Shown here in pieces: positions 43,053-54,170 of a stretch of 64,000 nt of DNA. The stretch comes from Chara braunii (lineage: Eukaryota > Streptophyta > Charophyceae > Charales > Characeae): positions 3,061,216-3,125,215 of the forward strand of contig BFEA01000088.1 of NCBI GenBank assembly GCA_003427395.1. Reading direction: 5' to 3'. How positions within the stretch are numbered: the first letter of the stretch is position 1; each line of letters opens with the position of its first letter. The notes beneath the pieces were generated by a model. It worked only from the letters and a program-made list of their open reading frames with translations, was not told where the DNA came from and made no database searches. Position numbers and translations under genes: made by a program.

Positions 43053-43563
43053 ATGCAATGAATATTCTAAAATGTTAGCTTCACAGAGACACTCGAAAGA
43101 AACACAATTGTATAACAGGATTCCAAGAACTTCAACATATAGAAACAGAGTCTGAAGATCAGGTACTTTTAGAACCTATAGTCAATGAAATACAAGACAT
43201 AGAAAAGCAGTTGTTGACTCTCATAGAATATAGGTGGCAAGGAATGCGAATTAGAGGCAAGCTTGGGCATTACAATATGAAAGGTTTTAAAGATGCACGT
43301 TTTTTCGCAATGGCTAGAGCAAGGGTGGGTATGACTGTAATTGAAGCCCTGACCGATCCTTCAAATGGAAATGCATTTTTAGTCACGTCTACTGCAGACT
43401 GTACCAAGCTTGCCTGAGAATTCTTTAAAGACTTTTTCACATCCCAAAATGATCATGTCCCCTTCAATCAGCGGAACAAGGAAGTCAATGAGTTTCTACT
43501 CCCGTTGAGTAAGTCACTATTAGAAGAACAAAAGGAAAGCTTGGAAAAAACACTAACAACATA
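43053..43563 (+). pseudogene. LINE ORF2, linker between endonuclease and RT
   Basis: Short open pieces (43211-43417 and neighbours) encode a helical, charged linker: LTLIEYRWQGMRIRGKLGHY, FFAMARARVG. Such a segment precedes RT in plant LINEs. It is interrupted by an inserted DNA transposon at 43564. Confidence 0.5.
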
Positions 43564-44457
43564 GGATTCATGAAAACCTAACAAAACAAATTGTTAGGTC
43601 TGCACGAAATTTATTCAAGATTATGATAGTACGTTTTTAAGGTCTTCTCTGCGAACAAAATTATACGTGAAGTGAAACATCCGCAAAAAAAAGAACAAAA
43701 AATTAATTTTTCAGAACTATTGGAGGGGGCGAGGAAAAAAACGGGCTGATTTTTTGTTATCCAAAAAAATTATGTTTATAGTCCTATAAGATGAGCAACA
43801 CGATGAATTTATTCGGGGGTTTTCCGAACACGCAAACATATTCTCTTGTTCGTGAATACGTTCGCTTGAAGATGGTTTTCCATACATGGGCGACTATATT
43901 ATTTTTTATTGTTTGTTTTAATTTTTTCTCCTATATTTTTATTTTAAACTCGTGTTTGGCTAAGAATTTCACGGTGTCTCCGAGGCAAAAGTTATTTGTA
44001 TTCTTATTTTAATTTTTAAATAACATATATTTTTTTATAAGGGTTTTATTGTTAAGTTCAAAAATGATTTATAGTCCTATAAATTATTTTGTGCAGAGCT
44101 TAGATTTTACCTAACTACGAAAACTGACTTATAGTCCTATAAATGAGTATTCACGAAAACACGTTTTTTTTTACATCTTTCAAGTTTGCCTTGTCATCCT
44201 TAAAAATTACCTTTTTTGAACTTTATTTTTTTGCCAATCTACTGAGAATGACTTATAGTCATATAAAAGCATTTTGCGAGGAAGGTTTTTCTTGCACATT
44301 TTGAGGACCGTAGGACTTTTCACCTGATTTTTTGCCTCCTTTATCGCAAAACGATTAAAAACGCTCTCTTTTTTGTAAAAAACAATAGTTTGACTTTTAC
44401 TTTTTCATTCTATAAGAAATGTTAGGTTTTCTCCGATTGTGAGGTTTTCACGAATCC
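43564..44457. mobile_element. 894-bp AT-rich DNA transposon inserted in the LINE
   Basis: The ends are inverted repeats: GGATTCATGAAAACCTAAC at the left and, on the opposite strand at the right, GGATTCGTGAAAACCTCAC. The insert splits the LINE coding region between a linker and RT. It is much more AT-rich than the flanks. A near-perfect palindrome TTATAGTCCTATAA occurs at 43776, 44069 and 44129, with the variant TTATAGTCATATAA at 44253. The largest frame (43791-44012, 73 codons) has no transposase motif, so the element is probably non-autonomous. The target duplication is not clear. Confidence 0.75.
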
Positions 44458-44489
44458 CCTGTTTAACCAAGGAAGAAATATGAACAACC

Positions 44490-45503
44490 TTGATGCTCAT
44501 GGAGGAGGAGAAAACACCCGGGATCGATGAACTACCTAAGGAATTTTGGAAAACTCTATGGAATGTTTTATCACAGGACCTTCTGGAGTACTATCAGGTG
44601 GCCTGGTTGTCAGGAGATATGCGAGAAACAGTGGGACAGGGAGTATTAACTTTCTTACACAAAAAAAGGATAAGACAAATATTAGGAATTATCGTCCCAT
44701 CACATTGCTTACAGTAGTATATAAATTAGTAGCGAAAGCGCTAGCTGAACGAATGTTCAAAGCAATTTTTGATATAATTCATCCCTCCCAAACTGGATTT
44801 ATCTCAGGCGAAAATATACAAAACAATATACTTCTAATTAATGAATTGGTCAGAATCACTCGTTAAATCTAAACATAATGCGTTCTTCATCTTCATAGAC
44901 TTTGAAAAAGCATATGATCATGTAGATTGGTTATTTCTAGATAAATGCCTGGAAAAATTTAACTTTGGTCCTTGCTTTAGGAGATGGATTCAGATTCTGC
45001 ATAAGAATGTTTCGACTAGGGTCATGGTTAATGGTAATGTTGCGCCTCCTATCCCGTTATACAGATCAGTTAGACAAGGGGACCCGATCACCCCCTACCT
45101 TTTTGTGATTGTTATGGAAACCTTAACAGCAAATCTTCGTCATCAGAAGGATACCAGGCGTATTCAGATATCATCGATACCAAAAGAGACAATCCAGGTC
45201 TGCTCGCTATTTGTTGACGGTCTTTCTCTTATGGTAGATGCATCAAAAAAAAACATGAGGGAAGTCCAAAAAATGATGGATAAATTTTGTCGATTATCTG
45301 ATATGAGAGTCAATTGGGGTAGTAAAACATTAGGATGGTGGATTCCTCATCAAGGTGTCAAGGCCCCAGAACAACCTCAAGTCAAGTGGCTCCCCATAGA
45401 CACTCCTATTCAAGTACTGAGAATATCTCTATCTGGTATGGGAAAGCCAAAAACAAACAATGAATGGATAACTCAACAAGCTCTTGTTAAATTTGACCTC
45501 TGA
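44490..45503 (+). pseudogene. LINE ORF2, reverse transcriptase domain
   Basis: Three frames share the domain. 44490-44717 has EEEKTPGIDELPKEFWK. 44546-44866 continues with IRNYRPITLLTVVYKLVAKALAERM and HPSQTGFISGENIQNN. 44841-45503 has FIFIDFEKAYDHVDW (catalytic D20) and RQGDPITPYLF. The active-site box, normally FADD, reads FVDG, so the second aspartate is lost. Two frameshifts, one near an A run at 44660, add to inactivation. The enzyme copied LINE RNA onto nicked DNA. Confidence 0.85.
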
Positions 45504-45535
45504 AAAAATAAAAATTATTCTCTATTGGATGTACT

Positions 45536-46413
45536 TTGGCTATTAATAATGTTATACTAGCCTCCATTTGGTATAAATCAGCCATATGGTCACTCGACAA
45601 ATCAGCCTTAAAAATTTTCCAACAACAGTTATCAGTCTTTCTATGGAGAGGTAATCATGAGTTCAAGAATGTAATCGGTAGGGTAGCATGGCAATTAATT
45701 ATCCATCCTAGGACTAGTGGTGGATTAGGGGTAATTGATCCTGCTACTCAAGCTATGACTCTCTCCATACAATGGATCAAACGATTGCTCGTTAATCCAC
45801 ACACGCCCTGGTCAACACTGGCATAGGACCAAATTAGACGCTTAGCACCAGAAACACTAGAGAGTGTTGATCCTATGATGTGGCTGGAAAATTATTCTTG
45901 GCCTCTCCCAAGAGGAAAGGTTAGAGATTCTTCAAATGATTTATCTTCAGACAGACTAGCCGCGAGGAGGGTTCTATGTAATGATTCCTTCTGGATCACC
46001 CTTATCAAGACGTGGAGAAAATTGCCATTGACGGACAAGATCCCCCCGGAGATGTGAGAAGAAGTATGTCAACAACCCCTATTTAACAATAGATGGATTA
46101 TAGATTCTCAAGGGACCGGTGTGTCCTTCACTGTATGGACTCGCCCTGGAATGGATGGGTAAAAAGAGGGATTCTGAGAATAAAAGATATTTGGAATAGT
46201 GAAGCTAATGATTGGATTGATCCTGCAACACTTAAGGGATATCTTCGTTATTGTCATCACACACAGGAGACACTCGAACGAATAATCGAGCTAATCGACT
46301 TGGACTGGATTCAGATTCTTCATAAGGGACCCAAACTGAGAATTAATGATTGGGTGGCAATTAAGGATCATCCCCAGGAAGTTGGAAATATCATAGACAA
46401 ATTCCAGAATTGA
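45536..46413 (+). pseudogene. LINE ORF2, thumb and connecting region
   Basis: Frames 45536-45826, 45875-46057 and 46093-46413 hold words typical of plant LINE ORF2 after RT: FLWRGNHEFKNVIGRVAWQ, PRTSGGLGVIDPATQAM, SFWITLIKTW and GWVKRGILRIKDIWN. They are separated by single stops (45824, 46055) and one TGA at 46411. Confidence 0.75.
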
Positions 46414-46783
46414 GATATACTCCTTGAGCTCTATGATCTTTTACAGGATAACACTCTCCACCCTAAAAGTCAGGGTCAGATCCAATGGGTTCAAGCTAGC
46501 CAAATTTTTAGAATTAGAGTATTAAGAATGAAGGATCAATGACTAGCATTTAAACCAGATACTCCCAATCTCTAGTTTAGCATCAGACCCAGTCAATTGG
46601 AGCTGGAACTCTCCCAGCAAACAGAAGAAACTTGACAAGAATAACGTACCCTACATACCCTTACAGTAAAATCTACATATAGAATGTTAAGAATAAAAAT
46701 TAATTTATAGGACAAGGTATCAGCCAGATGGATGAAACATCTCAACCTTAGTAGACATAAGATCAATCAAATGGTTTAACTTA

Positions 46784-47443
46784 ATGAAATCCAAACCGGC
46801 GAATATAGCATCGCTTCAATGGCAGATTGAACACCGATGCCTTCCCACTAATGACTGGCTGATAGATAGATCTTCCTTGGAACAAAAAAGAATTACATCC
46901 AGGTGGTGTGAATTCTGCAAATCTGCATTCCCCAGTAGGATGATTCCTGAAACCATTGAGCATATCTTTATGCAATGCCCTGGAGCTATATGGTTATGGA
47001 GGTGGTGGGACAGAGTTTGGAATCAGCTAAGTTCGCAGACTCGATGGCCATGGAGTTGGAAAACAATTCTTTTGGAATCATGGACTGCGGAGTCATATGA
47101 TGACTTTACACAAAACCTCTTCACCATGGGAAGAAGAGCAGTTGTATGGGTCATTTGTTCGAGGAGATGGACTTATGAAATTGAGGGAGCTCGTATAGAT
47201 GAACCTGAATTCACTGAAACTATTAAAATGTCTGTCCAAACAGAAATTACAGCTAAATGGGATCAAGTGAAAGAAAAAATACAATACTTATCTTCACGAG
47301 ACGAAATACACAAACATATTCAAAAATTCAGTGCATGCTGGCTTGGGGGAAACCAGGGGGGGGAAATGGAAAAAGTAAGATGGGAAGGGGCTGCAGGAGG
47401 GGACAATGAAGAAATAAGGAGAGACTATAGGATAATATTTTAG
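46784..47443 (+). pseudogene. LINE ORF2, C-terminal zf-RVT domain
   Basis: The 219-residue frame has ANIASLQWQIEHRCLPTNDW, then W-C42-EF-C45, then TIEH60IFMQC65 and LWRWWDRVWNQL, matching the zf-RVT module. The tail (about 100 residues, charged, ending in a GG-rich part) closes ORF2. Between 46414 and 46783 several stops interrupt the reading. The same domain occurs at 28.3 kb in a separate LINE. Confidence 0.85.
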
Positions 47444-47901
47444 GACTGGACATTGGTAGACCCATCCATACCCATGCGTCCAATGGCAAAGTTTCTCGAC
47501 CCCTTCCCCCCTCCATTATCGGCTATGGTCCCGAGATCTTGGCTTGGGTATGATGAAAAGTGAAAACCTCAGGCTAACTCGAAAAAAAAAACAAAAAAAA
47601 ACCCCCTCAAGCTATGTCATCGGAGAAGGAAGGATCTTCATGTTCTCTTTAGAGAATCAGGACTAGGTGGCAGTGCTAGATCTGGCGTCCAACTATGGAT
47701 GAAGAGGTGCTGATTCTTAAAGTACCATTTCCGATTGTTCATAATCGTATGTTATTATTGTAAAAAGGGACGCTGGACCCGCTTTCCAGCAGGTGCTGCT
47801 CCCCACCAATAGATGGAGACTCCCCGGGGGTGCTAGAGATGTCTGCTCGTACCAGCACCCCTAGCATTCACTTGGGATTAAAAAAAAAAAAAAAAAAAAA
47901 A
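47444..47901 (+). other. LINE 3' UTR ending in a poly-A run
   Basis: No coding potential. A-rich runs lie at 47581-47602 and 47880-47901 (22 A). The second probably marks the LINE tail. The target duplication could not be identified. Confidence 0.45.
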
Positions 47902-48661
47902 GGGTTTATGGATTGTTTTAGGGTCAGAGTCCTGCCCATGAGTGGATCGGTCAGCTCACACTCAAAAAGTACTAATAATGTACTCAGTTGCTCTAATTCA
48001 TCTTTAGAGTTGTCTGATTTTGATGAATGATTGGAAAGATGAATCTTAATTTTGCTTTTGCTGTGATCTCTCAATTTTGTCTGTGCTATTCTGATTTCTC
48101 AATTTGCATGACGAAATTCTTGTTGTGTATCCAAAAGATAACAACCTAAATTTTGATCGTTTTGACTGCTTCTGAAATTGCGATCCGCAGGTCTTTCCCA
48201 AGGACTCTGGCGGGATTTTTTGGCCTTTCACGGTGACGGACATTCCTGTGGACTACCGTATGGCCTGGCCTCCCCAAGTGGGTGACACGGCATCTGCCAA
48301 CGGCCAGGAGAGAGTGGAACCTGGCCCATTTTCACCACGGGCGGACATCGAAAAGGCCGACTCATTTTCGCAGCAGCTTTTTCGGTAGGGGTAGGGGTCC
48401 TCGAGCTTTCCATTTTGTGTAGAGCCTTTGGGCCGTCCATCACGGACTTCGCGCCACGTGCACAAAAACCAAAAACATACCCCTAACAAAGCGCCGCGCC
48501 CTCCTACATCGGAAAGTTGTGGGATCCGAATTTCTCAACAAAATTCTCCAGTTTACCCACTGTCGGATCAGAAGCTGAGCATCACAGCGCAGGATGTGGC
48601 TGTAGTAAGAGATGTGGCTGTTTGTCGTGTATACAAGCGCAATAGTGTAAGACCGTGTAGG
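47902..48661. other. No gene recognised
   Basis: Open frames on both strands lack domains. Nothing else can be supported. Confidence 0.35.
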
Positions 48662-48720
<59 letters not shown>

Positions 48721-48722
48721 GT

Positions 48723-48794
<72 letters not shown>
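48662..48794. repeat. (CA)n followed by (GA)n microsatellites
   Basis: (CA)n spans about 48662-48718 and (GA)n about 48725-48794, joined by GTGTCA. Both are uninterrupted. Confidence 0.95.
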
Positions 48795-48797
<3 letters not shown>

Positions 48798-48862
48798 ATT
48801 TTCTTTGTGATGTCGATGAGGGATGAGTTCTGATTAATTCCGGATTATCAAAGTTCGGTGGA

Positions 48863-49003
48863 CGTGGGATTGCGGTTTTTTCAAGACCGCTTGTTTGGAG
48901 TGCGCGCAAGAGGTTGGTGGAGGATATTGGAGATGGCTTGCGTTTTTTTCAAACCCGTTTCTTGGGAGTGCCCGCAAGGGGTTGGTGGACGGTATTAAAG
49001 ATG
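48863..49003. repeat. Tandem duplication, unit about 71 bp
   Basis: Two units share TTGCG-TTTTTTCAA-ACC, GG-AGTGC-CGCAAG-GGTTGGTGGA and GTATT-AGATGG, with several differences. Confidence 0.65.
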
Positions 49004-49660
49004 GTATGAGGCGCGACAGAGCTCTCAAGTATAGGTGTTGCACGGAAGCAACTCCGTTCATTATTCTCATGGTTCTTATTTTTTCACGTTCTTGAATAAT
49101 CTTCTGGTTTTTCTTCACGTTCATGATTAATCGCTTCCTTTCCGGCAGAGCGTGGGGGAACCTTTGCCGTAAGGGAAGGCAATTGTGCGGTAGGCAGGCA
49201 TGCGATCCGTTGTACAGTAGTGCTACAGAGAATCACCACGGGCTTTGACCACTGTAGTGCTCTTTCTACTTTGTAAATCACGGTTTATCGTTCTGAGAAT
49301 GCCAATCTACATGTACGCCGCCTGAATCTATTCGATCTGCACAGTATAGCATTGGAGGCGCAGAGTTTGTATTTAATACAGTATGTGCTGTTTTCAAGTC
49401 CCACTAGAGAGGATGGTGCCTCTAATCAATTATGGTACGTCTCTTATTTTTCGTCCAACATTCTGTAAATTACCTTTGAGGAACAAATGCTTCCATCCAT
49501 TGTTTGCGAGCAGAGCTGCTGGAAGATGGCTTCAGAGTCTGTGTTGCCATTCCAAGAAAGCTACCGATTCGTAGAAAGCAAAAGGAAGGGCAGAAAGTTG
49601 CCTCTGTCATTCATGTTTCTGGTGGTTTCTGTTTGCTAATTTCTGTGTCATCGTTTTTCA

Positions 49661-49662
<2 letters not shown>

Positions 49663-49688
<26 letters not shown>
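49663..49688. repeat. Poly-A run
   Basis: A run of 26 A is followed by GAGAGAGAGAAG. It may be a retroposon tail, but no element body was recognised upstream. Confidence 0.7.
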
Positions 49689-49692
<4 letters not shown>

Positions 49693-49825
49693 GAGAGAAG
49701 CGGAGGAGGGTCTACTTTGGGGGAAGTGCCCAAGGTTCGCCTTGTTTGGTCTTTTTTGACTTTTCGTTCGTTTTTGTTTCTTGTTTTCGCTGCACTTACT
49801 TTGTTCCTGCCCCGGGGTCGTTCCA

Positions 49826-49924
49826 GGGGCACGGTCCCACTTGCGCAAATTAGGAGATTTCGGCCGTTGATCTTTGCTAGCTACGGTCAGTATCTTTTAA
49901 CTCGTGCAAGTGGGACCTAGCCCC
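49826..49924. mobile_element. Short foldback element, copy A
   Basis: The ends GGGGCACGGTCCCACTTGC and, on the opposite strand, GGGGCTAGGTCCCACTTGC form an inverted repeat of about 19 bp with two mismatches. The ends resemble those of 50071-50237 and 59251-59394, so they define one family. No clear target duplication. Confidence 0.6.
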
Positions 49925-50070
49925 AGGTAACGGGTCGCGCCCGCCCCTGCGAAGTGTCAACTCAGGATGAGCGGGAGACGGCGGTTTTTTCTTGTCCTTC
50001 GTTTCTTTTTCGGATTCGCTCGGCGCCCGTTCTTGGGCATGCCGCCCTTTTCCGGTGTTCCCAATTCCCC

Positions 50071-50237
50071 GGTGGCAAGTCCCACTAGCAGCGTTGAGCT
50101 ACCTCAACGCCTGAATCTGGACGTGTTTGTGGAGACATGCAGTTCAGGAAACTCAACACCATTTCTGTACATCTCCGCACAAGCGTCCACATTCAGGCGT
50201 TGAGGTAGCTCAACGCTGCTAGTGGGACTTGGCCCCC
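50071..50237. mobile_element. Foldback element, copy B, with 48-bp near-perfect arms
   Basis: Arms 50076-50123 and 50184-50231 are inverted with one mismatch and begin CAAGTCCCACTAGCAGCG. The 60-bp interior continues to pair imperfectly. CCCCGGTGG flanks both sides (50067-50075 and 50234-50242), which might be a 9-bp target duplication or part of the element ends. The termini resemble copies A and C. The transcript would form a long hairpin. Confidence 0.7.
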
Positions 50238-50256
50238 GGTGGGATCAAGCAACCGC

Positions 50257-50390
50257 TTGGATAGCCTCCCGCCATTCTGTCTCGCCACTTCATAATCCCG
50301 CGGATAATGACGACGAGGACCAGGCAAACGGATAGCCTCCCGCCATTCTGTAATACTTCAAATAACGACGATTAGGACCGAGGGCATAAG
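50257..50390. repeat. Imperfect tandem duplication of about 70 bp
   Basis: GGATAGCCTCCCGCCATTCTGT occurs twice (near 50258 and 50331), each followed by an AAT-ACGACGA-GACC block. Confidence 0.65.
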
Positions 50391-51210
50391 GGGTGGAGTT
50401 CGGTACCAGTCTTCTGCCGGTCTCGGTTGCTCTGCGTCTAATCGCACTTCAGGCGTCACAATCAGTCCGGTGTTTGTTTTCCCCAGCGGTAACGAAGGGA
50501 ACGATTCTCGGGATTGTCGACGAAGCAGCAGCGTCAGCAGCAGCCAGCGGCAACGTCGACTTGAGACTTCACGGTGGCATCGGAGGAGTTCAAGTAGTGT
50601 CAGGACACGGATGAAGTAGGTAAAAAAATGAACACATGAGAACCTCGTTTTTTCGTTTTTTACCTTGAAGTTTTGGGAAACTTAGAACTTGGATCCTTCC
50701 CATCTTTCCCTTCTCGATTTATGCGTGTCGTCCTTATCGGATTCCTTATCTGCACGGGGCCCATGCTAATTACCCTTCTCTGTATCGCTGCAATTTTAAC
50801 GGACGTCCCGAAGAACATCATCGTTCCCTTCTTCTGCTCATCGTTCCCTTCTTATTTACGACGAGGCAGAGTCGCAAGGTCGCACCGAGATGGCTGCATT
50901 CATGGTGTTCATGTGCAGTTCTCTTCTTTCTCTTGCAGCGTTTCTGTTCGTGTCGTTTACCATCACGCATTGTCCGTCAGCTTCCCCTGCCCTCTCTCGA
51001 AAGCCCCTCCTTTACCACCCCCTCCGGGCCCCTCGCCCTCCTGAAGTCTTGCAGGCTCCCTCTGATGCTCAAAGCCAAGACAAAACGTTTCCCCTCATGA
51101 GCCGACTCGGTGGCCAACCGAGCAAAGCGCTTCTGATTCAGTGCAGGCCGCACCCTCCTGGTGGGTACTCTTTTTTTTCGGTCTGGTCGACAACCCTGTA
51201 TGGCACGACG
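50391..51210. other. No supported gene
   Basis: Frames such as 50673-51044 encode a hydrophobic stretch (RVVLIGFLICTGPMLITLLC) but have no homologue I recognise. They overlap another frame of similar length, so no gene is called. Confidence 0.3.

Positions 51211-51294
<84 letters not shown>
51211..51294. repeat. (TC)n microsatellite
   Basis: An uninterrupted CT repeat of about 84 bp. Confidence 0.95.
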
Positions 51295-51298
<4 letters not shown>

Positions 51299-51796
51299 TC
51301 CTGTTTCCCTGCACTGGTAGATGCCAAGGTCTGTGAATGTCCTTTTGAGATTTTGTGGTTCGCGTATATCATGGAAATGTGTGAGTGTGTTGATCAAGTC
51401 ATTTCTGCGCCTACATGTAAGCCTGAACAAAAGGAGAAGGGTCTTTGTGAATTTCCATGTCGTCGTCGTTGATAATGTCTGTGCAGCTCCCCTCCCCTGG
51501 TTAATATGCGCTTTCCTCCTGTTATCATGCTCTTTCACTTCGAATTTTCCTCCCCTCGCAGTTCTTTCTCGCTCTCCTCTCCGATGTGTGGCAAGATCAA
51601 GTATACTGTGTCCTTCGGTCTGTCCAAACTAAAAAAACAAGAAAGAAAGGATCAAGTACGCTGTCGTTCAGGTCAAATTGGAACGATAGCATGGCCCCTG
51701 CGCGTCAGGATGACACTCACAAATCGAGAAACGGTCCAAGTTCAAAAAAATAAAAAAATAAAAAATAAAAATAAAAATTGCGAAGTAACATCCAGG

Positions 51797-52590
51797 ACTA
51801 CACAAGAGCAGGTACAGAGTCAGGTACCAGCAAAGGAAACAAAAACCAAAACAGGTCCAGAGCTGGGAACATGGTAAAGAGCCGGGAACCAGGAAAGGAA
51901 CCAGGCACCAAAGGCAGGACCTGGTCCAGAGGTGGGAACAGGTCCAGATCCGGGAAGCAGGAACCAAAGACAAACCAGGTGCAGAGCAGGCAACACGTGC
52001 AGCGCCAGGAGGTTCAACCAGGAGAGGAAACAGGAGGCAAAGATAGATGCAGAGCAAGGAACATGTTCAGAGCTAGGAACCAGGAGCAAGAACAGGAACA
52101 CAAACTTTAAGACAGGTACAGAGCAAGGAACAGAAACTCGAACCATAGACACATACAGAGCCAACTTGAAGACCACGAACAGAGTTCTGCAGCGGTCCTT
52201 GATTCCTGCTTCTGTTCCTGGTTCAAGGAATCTATGGCAGGTGCAGATTAATCTCAGGTATGGAACCCATAATATACAGGTACAGAGCCAAGACCAGGAG
52301 CGGATGCAGGAACCAAAAAAAGACCGGTGCAGAGCTAGGAACAGGTAAAGAGCCCGGAACCAGGAACGGAAGCGGAAAGCAAAGACAGAGGTGCAGCGCC
52401 AGAAACAAAGGACGGAAGCAGGAGCTAAGGACAGGCGCAGAGCCAGCATCCAGGAACGGTAGCAGGAACCAAAGATAGGTACAGAGCAAGGGGCAGGTGC
52501 GGACACTGCGGGGACCCAGGAACAGAAACAGGAACCGCATACAGGTAAAGAGCCAAGACGAGGAACAGGGGCAAGACAAGGATACATCTC
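51797..52590. repeat. Degenerate minisatellite rich in AGGAACCAGGAACAGG-type units
   Basis: About 800 bp built from variants of 'caggtacagagc-aggaac' and 'ggaacc-aaagac'. The irregular unit leaves a 267-codon open frame on the minus strand (51820-52623) and shorter plus frames. Those proteins are repetitive C/S/F/L/P text and are by-products of the repeat. Confidence 0.7.
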
Positions 52591-52827
52591 TAGCTTTCTA
52601 ATATCCATCCCCAACCTCCCCAAGAGAGTGTCTATCAGTCATTATAAATTTCAGGAACAACATTCTTGCTCACTGACCGGAAGTCTATCTTTTCCTTTTA
52701 AGTTTCCTCTTTTTGCACAATCAAAACTGAGCATGTAACATGCAGAATATCTGACGGTACTTTTTCGTCAAAATTTCGACTGTGGAGTCCATCCGCTAAT
52801 TATAGATCTCTGGACTTTTAGTTGTAG

Positions 52828-52942
52828 TTATAGATCCGTAAAACATCTGGGCCTAAGGCCCTCCTCCGTGCCAGCACGGATTCGAACCGGCGACCTCGGC
52901 CTCAAGAGCCATGGCAAGTCTCTTTACCACTACAACCAGCCT
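52828..52942 (-). mobile_element. tRNA-derived SINE copy 1
   Basis: On the minus strand, GTTGTAGTGGTAAAGAGAC resembles a polymerase III A box, and GGTTCGAATCC (52878-52888) is a perfect B box. They are followed by GCACGGAGGA-GGCCTTAGGCCCAGA and ACGGATCTATAAC. The acceptor arm does not pair, so this is not a tRNA gene. The non-tRNA tail is shared with copy 2 at 53226-53337. Confidence 0.65.
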
Positions 52943-52979
52943 TGAGACAGAGACTGAGTTCAAAAGGGGGGAACCCCGA

Positions 52980-53100
52980 GGCCACCCCTGCAAGGCTGTA
53001 GTGTCCCACTCGACACACACTGTCACACGCCACACACAGCACCCCTGCAAGGCTGTAGTGTCCAAATCGACACACACCACACACATCACCACACGGACAC
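52980..53100. repeat. Short tandem repeat between the SINE copies
   Basis: ACCCCTGCAAGGCTGTAGTG followed by TCC-A-TCGACACACAC occurs twice (near 52985 and 53040), then a CACA-rich stretch. Confidence 0.65.
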
Positions 53101-53225
53101 ACCACACAGGTGCGGCAATTCTGGCACACTTCGCTCCAATCAGCACGTGACCCCCACTGATTCCTAGCCCACTCACATGCACGGGTCTTAACTTAGCCGC
53201 GGGTTCACAGGAGCGTCCAGAGTCG

Positions 53226-53337
53226 TTATAGATCCGTACTTCTGGGCCTAAGGCTGTCCTCCGTGCAAGCACAAACACGGATTCGAACCGGCGACCTTGG
53301 CGTCAAGAGCCAAGTCTCTTAACCACTACAGCCAGCT
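53226..53337 (-). mobile_element. tRNA-derived SINE copy 2
   Basis: The minus strand has GGCTGTAGTGGTTAAGAGAC (A-box region), an anticodon-like arm CTTGGC/GCCAAG with loop TCTTGAC, and B box GGTTCGAATCC (53279-53289). The tail GCACGGAGGACAGCCTTAGG with CCCAGAAGTACGGATCTATAAC matches copy 1. Position 33 of the loop is C instead of the invariant U and the acceptor stem is missing, so this is SINE and not a functional tRNA. Confidence 0.65.
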
Positions 53338-53342
53338 GAGGA

Positions 53343-53344
<2 letters not shown>

Positions 53345-53414
<70 letters not shown>

Positions 53415-53419
53415 TGTGA
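53345..53419. repeat. (TC)n-(TG)n microsatellite
   Basis: CT repeat to about 53397, then TG repeat to 53419. Confidence 0.95.
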
Positions 53420-53705
53420 GATCTTCAATGGTCCTTTGTCATTTATTTGACTGAGAAAGCGGCGTAATGTTATAGAAAGCCATCCGTTGAAAAGTCACCT
53501 GTCCAGGAAAAACGTTGCACATATGTTACGTTTCTATATTATACAAGCCATTCGACGAGTGGAGGTCCTCCCTGGGATGCCATGACAGCATACCATGGGG
53601 CAAAATGACAAAAAAATACAGCACCGACTGTGATGACACCGGGTAAGATAGCATTGCAGCTCCGTGGAAAAGCAGTTCAGCCTTGCCGATCAAGCCAATC
53701 TTCTG

Positions 53706-53909
53706 CACTACCGTAGGAGAGATGGACATTGCTCACACCACGAATTTCAAAGAGAGGCTGATGACCTGCTTCTTCTTCTTCTTCTTATTTCATCTCAGAT
53801 GCTCAGCCACTACCGTAGGAGAGATGGACATTGCTCACACCACGAATTTCAAAGAGAGGCTGATGACCTGCTTCTTCTTCTTCTTATTATTTCATCTCAG
53901 ATGCTCAGC
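53706..53909. repeat. Near-exact 102-bp tandem duplication
   Basis: CACTACCGTAGGAGAGATGG starts at 53706 and again at 53808. The units are almost identical up to TTTCATCTCAGATGCTCAGC, differing in a CTT run. Confidence 0.9.
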
Positions 53910-54030
53910 TTCTACCAGCTTCCAATCTTCCTCCGACCTCCCCTCCCTCTGCTGCTTTCTCGTTTCCTCCCAACTCCTCCGTCTAAGGACTCTCAAAGGC
54001 AGACTGCAAGAACACATCTCCCTCCCTCCC

Positions 54031-54091
54031 NNNNNNNNNNNNNNNNNNNNNNNNNNNNNNNNNNNNNNNNNNNNNNNNNNNNNNNNNNNNN

Positions 54092-54163
<72 letters not shown>
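54031..54163. repeat. Assembly gap next to a (TC)n microsatellite
   Basis: 61 Ns are followed by (TC)n, with CCTCCC before the gap. The array length is therefore unknown. Confidence 0.9.

Positions 54164-54170
<7 letters not shown>

Noticed and set aside
51820-52623. 267-codon minus-strand protein
   Set aside because: The whole frame lies in a minisatellite and its residues mirror the repeat unit.
53226-53337. Functional tRNA gene
   Set aside because: The acceptor arm does not pair and position 33 is not U. A second copy shares a non-tRNA tail, which fits a SINE better.
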